Below are positions 58,924 through 64,000 of a DNA stretch of 64,000 bases, piece by piece. A program made the translations under genes and the position numbers. The stretch's first letter is position 1; every line of letters begins with the position of its first letter. The notes under the pieces were generated by a model. The model searched no databases and was not told the origin of the DNA. It worked only from the letters and a program-made list of their open reading frames with translations. The DNA comes from Aeromonas sp. RU39B (GTDB taxonomy: Bacteria > Pseudomonadota > Gammaproteobacteria > Enterobacterales > Aeromonadaceae). The stretch lies in the NCBI RefSeq assembly GCF_900156095.1, contig NZ_FTMJ01000001.1:248001-312000 (forward strand), written 5' to 3'.

Positions 58924-59954
58924 GCGGCATGCCATTGAAACGTCGCATCTTATCAAACGCGCCTCACTGGCATCGCTCAGTGAGCCTGATTGCGATGATC
59001 ATGCTGCTGGTCATGCTCAGCCTGCTCTCCGTGACATTTGGCACCCGAGATGTGTCGTGGGTCGAAATAACCCGAGCCTTGCATGGTGAGGTTAATACAC
59101 TGGGGGAAGCCGCCGTGACCATGCGTATTCCTCGCACAGTGTTGGCGATGGTGGTCGGTGCATCACTCGGTGTTGCCGGTGCCGTCATGCAAGGGGTGAC
59201 CCGTAATCCTTTGGCTGACCCCGGCATTCTCGGTGTGAACATTGGCGCTGCATTTTTTGTCGTTATTGGGCTGGCCTGGTTTGGCATCGAGCAGCTGCAA
59301 AGCTATGTGTGGCTGGCGATTTTGGGCGCGGCCGTGACGGCAGCCTTTGTCTATACCATCGGCGCTATGGGGCGTGGCGGAGCGACACCTTTGAAGCTGG
59401 CTTTGGCAGGTGCGGCCACCTCTGCCGCCTTGTCATGTTTTACCCTGGCGGTTGTGCTGCCGCGCAATGACATTGCTGGCGGTGTGCGCTCTTGGCAAAT
59501 TGGCGGGGTCGGTGGCGCGACCTTTGAGGCGATGTACTCTGTGCTGCCGTTTATGTTGGCGGGATGGCTCATCACCATCACGACCGCAAGAAAACTCAAT
59601 AGTTTGGCCCTGGGCGATGAACTGGCCGCGGGGCTCGGTGAGCGTGTGGCCTGGGCCAGAGGGAGCGCCGGACTCGGTGCCATCTTATTGTGCGGCGCCG
59701 CCACGGCCATTTGCGGGCCGATCGGTTTTGTCGGATTAGTGGTTCCGCATTTTTGCCGATTGCTGGTGGGCGTCGATCACCGTTGGTTGTTGCCTTTCTC
59801 TGCACTCGGTGGGGCCAGTTTGCTGCTGCTTTCCGATATTATCGGGCGTCTGATTTCCCGGCCGAGCGAATTGGCGGTCGGGGTAGTGACGGCGTTTATT
59901 GGTGCCCCCTTCTTTATTTGGGTCGTTCGTCGTCAACGGGTCAGGGAATTATGA
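58920..59954 (+). CDS. Iron-siderophore ABC transporter permease (FecCD family), first
   Basis: 344 residues with about nine to ten membrane helices. FecCD motifs: RIPRTVLAMVVGASLGVAGAVMQGVTRNPLADPGILGVN, LALAGAATSAAL, and CGPIGFVGLVVPHFCRLLVGVDHR. The start ATGA overlaps the binding protein stop by 4 bases. It pairs with the next permease as in FepD/FepG. Confidence 0.93.
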   Translation: MSGMPLKRRILSNAPHWHRSVSLIAMIMLLVMLSLLSVTFGTRDVSWVEITRALHGEVNTLGEAAVTMRIPRTVLAMVVGASLGVAGAVMQGVTRNPLADPGILGVNIGAAFFVVIGLAWFGIEQLQSYVWLAILGAAVTAAFVYTIGAMGRGGATPLKLALAGAATSAALSCFTLAVVLPRNDIAGGVRSWQIGGVGGATFEAMYSVLPFMLAGWLITITTARKLNSLALGDELAAGLGERVAWARGSAGLGAILLCGAATAICGPIGFVGLVVPHFCRLLVGVDHRWLLPFSALGGASLLLLSDIIGRLISRPSELAVGVVTAFIGAPFFIWVVRRQRVREL

Positions 59955-60994
59955 GCGATACGCAAGTTAGCCTTAGCAATAGGGTAAAAGCGGTACGCTT
60001 GCAACGCACACGCCGTTGGCAGCGGATGATTATCGCGCTGCTGGTTATCTCGGGCGCAGGTTGGTGGATGACACTATTGCTGGGGCAATCTTATATTCCA
60101 CCCTCGGTCGTGTGGCAGGTGCTCAGTGGCGATCAGGTTCCTGGCGCCGGCTTTACGGTGGAATATTTGCGCTTGCCGCGCGCACTGGTATCGCTGCTGG
60201 TGGGGATGAGTTTTGGTATGGCCGGGGTGGCTTTTCAAACCATGTTGCGCAATCCATTAGCCAGCCCGGATGTGGTCGGTGTCTCCTCTGGTGCGAGCGC
60301 CGCGGCGGTGTTTGCCATCGTGGTATTGAACATGGACGGTGCATCCATTGCGCTCTTTTCCATTGCAGCCGGATTAGTGGTCGCGATCTCAGTTTATGGG
60401 CTTTCCTATCGCAATGGTGTGGCTGGAACTCGGCTTATCCTAATTGGGATCGGCGTGTCCGCGATGATTGAAAGCGCCATTTCCTATCTCTTGTCTCAGG
60501 CGAGCTCATGGGATTTGCAAGAGGCAATGCGCTGGCTGGCGGGCAGCGTTAACTCGGTGCAACTGTATCAGGCGCTGCCTGTGCTGGTTTCTCTTCTCGT
60601 TTTTGGCGGTCTGTTACTACAGCGCAGCAAGGATATCGATGCCTTGCGATTGGGTGATTCGACTGCTGCGGCCTTGGGGGTTAATGTTGGTCTGACTCGG
60701 CTGGTGGTGATGGTGTGCGCGGTCGGGTTGATTGCTGTTGCTACAGCGGTGACGGGGCCGATTGCCTTTGTTGCGTTTTTATCCGGCCCGATTGCCGCAA
60801 GGTTGGTCAGATCAAGCGGGTCACTGTTTATTCCATCGGCATTGGTCGGGGCGAGCTTGGTGTTATTCGGTGATTATATCGGCCAGTTTTTATTGCCCAG
60901 TCGTTATCCCGTGGGCGTGGTGACCGGCGCGCTCGGTGCTCCGTATTTAATCTACCTCATCATTCGTGTGAATAATAAAGGGGGTACCCTGTGA
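59951..60994 (+). CDS. Iron-siderophore ABC transporter permease (FecCD family), second
   Basis: 347 residues from ATG 59951 (ATGA overlap with the previous stop). A longer in-frame extension exists but overlaps the previous gene by 260 bases and is rejected. RLPRALVSLLVGMSFGMAGVAFQTMLRNPLASPDVVGVSSGASAAAV and VTGPIAFVAFLSGPIAARLV are FecCD motifs. The N-terminal 30 residues are Arg-rich and cytoplasmic. FepG-like partner. Confidence 0.93.
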   Translation: MSDTQVSLSNRVKAVRLQRTRRWQRMIIALLVISGAGWWMTLLLGQSYIPPSVVWQVLSGDQVPGAGFTVEYLRLPRALVSLLVGMSFGMAGVAFQTMLRNPLASPDVVGVSSGASAAAVFAIVVLNMDGASIALFSIAAGLVVAISVYGLSYRNGVAGTRLILIGIGVSAMIESAISYLLSQASSWDLQEAMRWLAGSVNSVQLYQALPVLVSLLVFGGLLLQRSKDIDALRLGDSTAAALGVNVGLTRLVVMVCAVGLIAVATAVTGPIAFVAFLSGPIAARLVRSSGSLFIPSALVGASLVLFGDYIGQFLLPSRYPVGVVTGALGAPYLIYLIIRVNNKGGTL

Positions 60995-61800
60995 CCATCG
61001 CTCACCGCATGGTAGTTGAGCAGTTATCTGCTGGCTATGGGGAACAGGCCATCTTGCAGGATGTGAATGTCAACATCATGCCCGGCAGTATCACGGCAAT
61101 TGTTGGGGCTAATGCCTGCGGAAAATCGACCCTGCTGCGAACCTTGTCCCGCTTATTGGCGCCAACGCAGGGGCAAGTATTATTAGATGGAAAATCGGTC
61201 CATCATCTTCCCACTCGTCTGCTGGCGCGAACGTTAGGATTATTGCCGCAATCGCCCATCGCACCGGAGGGGATCACGGTTGGCGATTTGGTGGGGCGGG
61301 GGCGACATCCCCATCACACCTTTATGTCGCGTTGGAGTAGCCAGGATGATGCGGCTGTGGCTAATGCCCTGGCGATGACCAAAACAGACTCACTTATCGA
61401 CAAAGACGTGGATCAGCTTTCCGGAGGTCAGCGGCAGCGCGTCTGGATTGCAATGGCATTGGCGCAGGAAACCAATATTTTACTGCTCGATGAGCCCACC
61501 ACCTTTCTTGATGTCACGCATCAAATTGAGGTGCTGGATTTATTGGTTGATCTCAACATTAAGCGGGGCATTACCATCGTGATGGTTCTGCATGATCTTA
61601 ATCTTGCTGCGCGTTACGCCGACTACCTGTTAGCGATGAAAAATGGCCAAGTATATGCCCATGGCCAACCTCGTGCTGTGCTAACCCAAGAGATGATTTT
61701 TGCGGTATTTGGGTTACACAGTCAGTTGATTCAAGATCCGGTTTCGCATATTCCCATGATGATCCCTATTGGGCGACACAAGCTGAATCAGACGTTCTGA
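60991..61800 (+). CDS. Iron-siderophore ABC transporter ATP-binding protein
   Basis: 269 residues. Walker A GANACGKS near 36-43 (variant: Ala-Asn-Ala in place of Pro-Asn-Gly), Q-loop LPQSP, signature LSGGQRQRVWIAMALAQ, Walker B ILLLDEPTTFLD, H-loop VLHDLN. FepC-like subgroup, importing ferric siderophore. Start is GTG 60991 (GTGA overlap with the permease stop); ATG 61009 is an alternative. Last gene of the operon; a hairpin follows. Confidence 0.93.
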   Translation: MTIAHRMVVEQLSAGYGEQAILQDVNVNIMPGSITAIVGANACGKSTLLRTLSRLLAPTQGQVLLDGKSVHHLPTRLLARTLGLLPQSPIAPEGITVGDLVGRGRHPHHTFMSRWSSQDDAAVANALAMTKTDSLIDKDVDQLSGGQRQRVWIAMALAQETNILLLDEPTTFLDVTHQIEVLDLLVDLNIKRGITIVMVLHDLNLAARYADYLLAMKNGQVYAHGQPRAVLTQEMIFAVFGLHSQLIQDPVSHIPMMIPIGRHKLNQTF

Positions 61801-61809
61801 ATCATAGCT

Positions 61810-61845
61810 AACCCCACCCATGATGATATCGTGGGTGGGTTGTCA
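61810..61845 (+). terminator. Probable terminator of the iron ABC operon
   Basis: CCCACCCA (61813-61820) pairs with TGGGTGGG (61832-61839), then TTGTCAATTAAAAATT, a weak T tail. Confidence 0.5.
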
Positions 61846-61846
61846 A

Positions 61847-62728
61847 TTAAAAATTGGGGAGGAGTTTAATAAATTCGCTGAGGGCGGGGTTATCGTAGCT
61901 GCGTTTATAAATAAAGTGCAGCATCGTCGTCTGCGGCAAAATATCCAGTGCGGTATAGCGAATCATCTTGGATTGACGACTGAAGTGGCGCTCATTGACA
62001 ATCGCCACACCATTCCCCGACGCGACCAACCCCAGCATGGTGCTCTCACCGTGTGCCCACTGAGTGATGACTGGTTTCCATTGCATCTCTTGAAACAGCG
62101 CCTCTTGCCAATCGTAGTAACTGGGATCGGTGCTTCTGGGCAGGCGAATGGCGGAAAACTGGTTTAGCTCTTCGACCGTGATGGAGCAAGGGATCTGGAT
62201 ATCCCAACTGGCGGGGTAGGCGAGAACCAGTTTATCGTCAGTGACGGGTTGCACTATATATTCAGAGGGGAGTACCGGGAAGTGATACAAAAAAGTGCCG
62301 TCGATTTGATCCAGCTCCAGGCGCTTTAGCAATACCATCGGTGTATCGGAGTAAACCTCCAGATCGACTTCGAGATTGGTCTGATTAAACTGGTTCACGC
62401 ACTGAGTAATTTCACCTTCCCATAAGACGAAATCGGGTGCCCCTAGCGCGAGCGAGCCATATTCCGTGTGCATCAACTGACGAATTCTCTCATTCGCATC
62501 GTCGATTTGACGTAAGATAGCTCCCAACTCCTTCTGATAGACCTTGCCGGCCCTATTCAAACGCAACCCTCTTGGCAGGCGATCAAACAGCTCTACGCCG
62601 AGTTCAGATTCCAGTTCTTTTATTTTTCTTGAAATGGCCGGTTGTGTGACATGCACGCGTTGGGCTGCAGAGCGGATATTTTGGGTTTCAGCTACAGCCA
62701 AGAAATACTTCAGTTGCCGTAATTCCAC
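61847..62728 (-). CDS. LysR-family regulator of the iron uptake locus
   Basis: 293 residues. Start is GTG at 62728 with AAAGAAG upstream. MELRQLKYFLAVAETQNIRSAAQRVHVTQPAISRKIKELESELGVELF is a typical LysR winged helix. The effector domain (about 90-290) is of the CysB-like fold and not assignable to a ligand. It is placed convergently after the ABC operon and divergently from the TonB receptor, with an 11-bp inverted repeat between; it probably controls the receptor. LysR control of siderophore uptake is uncommon next to the usual Fur, sigma factor or AraC control. Confidence 0.88.
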   Translation of the reverse strand: MELRQLKYFLAVAETQNIRSAAQRVHVTQPAISRKIKELESELGVELFDRLPRGLRLNRAGKVYQKELGAILRQIDDANERIRQLMHTEYGSLALGAPDFVLWEGEITQCVNQFNQTNLEVDLEVYSDTPMVLLKRLELDQIDGTFLYHFPVLPSEYIVQPVTDDKLVLAYPASWDIQIPCSITVEELNQFSAIRLPRSTDPSYYDWQEALFQEMQWKPVITQWAHGESTMLGLVASGNGVAIVNERHFSRQSKMIRYTALDILPQTTMLHFIYKRSYDNPALSEFIKLLPNF

Positions 62729-62780
62729 TCGACTTCTTTCCCTATCGGCATCGATCGATGTCTAGATATTAATATTCATC

Positions 62781-62811
62781 ACTGCAAATGACAAGTATTA
62801 TCATTTGCAGT
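62781..62811. promoter_or_regulatory. Composite operator: 11-bp inverted repeat containing a Fur box
   Basis: ACTGCAAATGA (62781-62791) and TCATTTGCAGT (62801-62811) are exact inverse complements, nine bases apart. Within it TGACAAGTATTATCA (62789-62803) fits the 7-1-7 Fur consensus TGATAAT-N-ATTATCA at 12 of 14 positions. It lies in the 119-base gap between the LysR gene and the TonB-receptor gene. The outer arms extend beyond Fur's motif, so a second protein, perhaps the LysR regulator, may bind the same place. Confidence 0.7.
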
Positions 62812-62847
62812 ATCAAAAATAAAGAATTCAAACGGAACTGAAAAACC

Positions 62848-64000
62848 ATGAATATGACGAGTGGTAGTTGCAAGTCTTTGCCAAAAATACCTTATAAATT
62901 CAAATATCTGTGGGTATGCTGCGCCTCTGTGCTAGCTTGCTCCGGGGTCGCCTTTGCACAAGATGAAAGTGACGACCAGCAGGCCGATGCCTATCGCATC
63001 AATCCCATCACAGTGTACGGTCAGCCCGAAGCCGATGATAGCGAAACCACCGTCGCCAAAGAGCTGTGGGTGGGTGGCAAAGTTGCGACCAGTGTGCTCG
63101 ATACGCCGGCAATGGTCTCGGTTATTACTGAAAAAGAGATCAATCAGCGCGGAGCGAGCACCACCGAAGAGGTGTTGCAATATTCGCCGGGGCTGGTCAC
63201 CGACTATTACGGCTCGGATGATCGCAACGATTACTTCAGCATCCGTGGTTTTGATGCCACGACTTATCGTGATGGTTTGACGCTTGGCTCGATGCGCAGT
63301 GTGCGTGAAGATCCCTATGCCTATGAACGGGTTGAAGTGATTCGCGGGGCTAACTCGACGCTGTTTGGCCCGGCAGATCCGGGCGGCTCGGTCAACTTTG
63401 TCAGCAAGCGGCCCAAATTCGAACGCTTTGGCGACACCTATGTCTCTTATGGTTCGTTTGACAGTAAAGAGGTCGGGGTAGATGTGGGTGATACGGTCAA
63501 TGCCGACAAGACAGTGGCGGTTCGTTTTACCACCAAACTCAAGCAAGGCGCGTTGGAATATGATCACTCCAAGGATGACTCCCAGTTGGTGATGGGCGGA
63601 GTGACCTGGCAACCTTCGTCGGACACGACAGCCAGTCTGCTGGTGGATTATCTTGGTCGCGACTCCACACCAAATAGTGGCGGTTATCCGCTGGATAAAG
63701 AGTACGATCGCAGTAATTTCTATGGCGAGCCTGATTACAACAAACATGATGTGTCACGAACCAATATTACCGCGCAAATCTCCCATTATATTACCAGTGA
63801 CCTGAAGTTGAGTTCTAATCTGCGTTATAGCGATTTGACAGATAACTTCGGGTATGTTTATCTGTATGATTACACAGGTCGCACCGGTAGTGATATATCT
63901 CGCTATTACTTTGGTACCGATTCGTCATCACATGAACTGATTGGTAATACTGTGTTGCAGTATGATGCGAGTTTTGATCGTATCGACAGCAGTTCTTTGA
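62848..64000 (+). CDS. TonB-dependent siderophore receptor, N-terminal part
   Basis: 384 codons; the gene runs off the right edge. From ATG 62848 there is a signal peptide (cleavage at AFA-Q near 37) with two Cys in its core. NPITVYG at about 52-58 is a probable TonB box. The plug domain follows (TPAMVSVITEKEIN, EEVLQYSPGLVTDYYGS, FSIRGFDATTYRDGL, YERVEVIRGANSTLFGPADPGG) and then the barrel start. FhuE/FpvA-like. There is no STN signalling domain, so no sigma-factor relay; the divergent LysR gene and Fur box are the candidate controls. The ribosome site is weak. Confidence 0.92.
   Translation, partial: MNMTSGSCKSLPKIPYKFKYLWVCCASVLACSGVAFAQDESDDQQADAYRINPITVYGQPEADDSETTVAKELWVGGKVATSVLDTPAMVSVITEKEINQRGASTTEEVLQYSPGLVTDYYGSDDRNDYFSIRGFDATTYRDGLTLGSMRSVREDPYAYERVEVIRGANSTLFGPADPGGSVNFVSKRPKFERFGDTYVSYGSFDSKEVGVDVGDTVNADKTVAVRFTTKLKQGALEYDHSKDDSQLVMGGVTWQPSSDTTASLLVDYLGRDSTPNSGGYPLDKEYDRSNFYGEPDYNKHDVSRTNITAQISHYITSDLKLSSNLRYSDLTDNFGYVYLYDYTGRTGSDISRYYFGTDSSSHELIGNTVLQYDASFDRIDSSSL

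Overview
The window looks like chromosomal DNA of a gammaproteobacterium, most likely Aeromonas. The case rests on gene orders shared with enteric bacteria and Vibrio (adhE-ychE-oppABCDF, mltF/purL, rpiA-serA near fau, dapB-carAB, fldA-ybfE-ybfF/seqA-pgm), on several chemoreceptors without che genes, and on an MCR-3-type phosphoethanolamine transferase of the kind found on Aeromonas chromosomes. The genus is an inference from recalled families; no database was searched.

Layout. 1-8.5 kb: start of adhE (leaving to the left), its long control region with a perfect FNR box, ychE, the oligopeptide permease operon oppABCDF, then a manganese (yybP-ykoY) riboswitch with its terminator and the exporter gene alx. 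8.5-13.6 kb: atl, an Aer-type receptor, a tRNA-Gly/tRNA-Cys operon, small genes (ybfA and a 49-residue very basic peptide gene) and mltF. 13.7-28.8 kb: core metabolism (purL, alaA, serA, rpiA, fau, dapB, carA, carB) with two small DUF genes. 29-46 kb: an accessory-looking stretch with four more chemoreceptors, one followed at once by an orphan periplasmic binding protein; lipoprotein and DUF genes; a NERD protein; a LysR/SDR pair; a Ser-rich protein; and tandem dedA genes. 46-56.7 kb: a PhoQ/PhoP-like pair, fldA-ybfE-DUF2788-ybfF, seqA-pgm, eptA behind a PmrA box, ecotin and a DsbA-like oxidoreductase.

56.9-64 kb: a tRNA-Ser(UGA) followed by a terminator, repeats resembling integrase arm sites and a 24-codon stump of a P4-type integrase. 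Next come a flavin-oxidoreductase-like gene broken by one amber codon, then a Fur-type iron-siderophore uptake locus: binding protein, two permeases and ATPase with 4-nt overlaps, a LysR regulator, and a TonB-dependent receptor running off the right edge. A 31-bp perfect inverted repeat containing a good Fur box lies between regulator and receptor. This end reads as the remains of an integrated island carrying iron uptake.

How the parts connect. Opp, carAB, purL, serA, alaA and dapB serve nitrogen, amino acid and nucleotide economy. The PhoPQ-like pair, eptA, ecotin and the DedA proteins are envelope-stress or defence functions. The receptors and the orphan binding protein are sensory. The right end is iron acquisition. 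No CRISPR array, intact transposase or complete prophage gene was seen. The most unusual items are the iron island and its composite operator, the chemoreceptor/binding-protein pair, the basic mini-protein, and the PhoQ homologue without the acidic patch.
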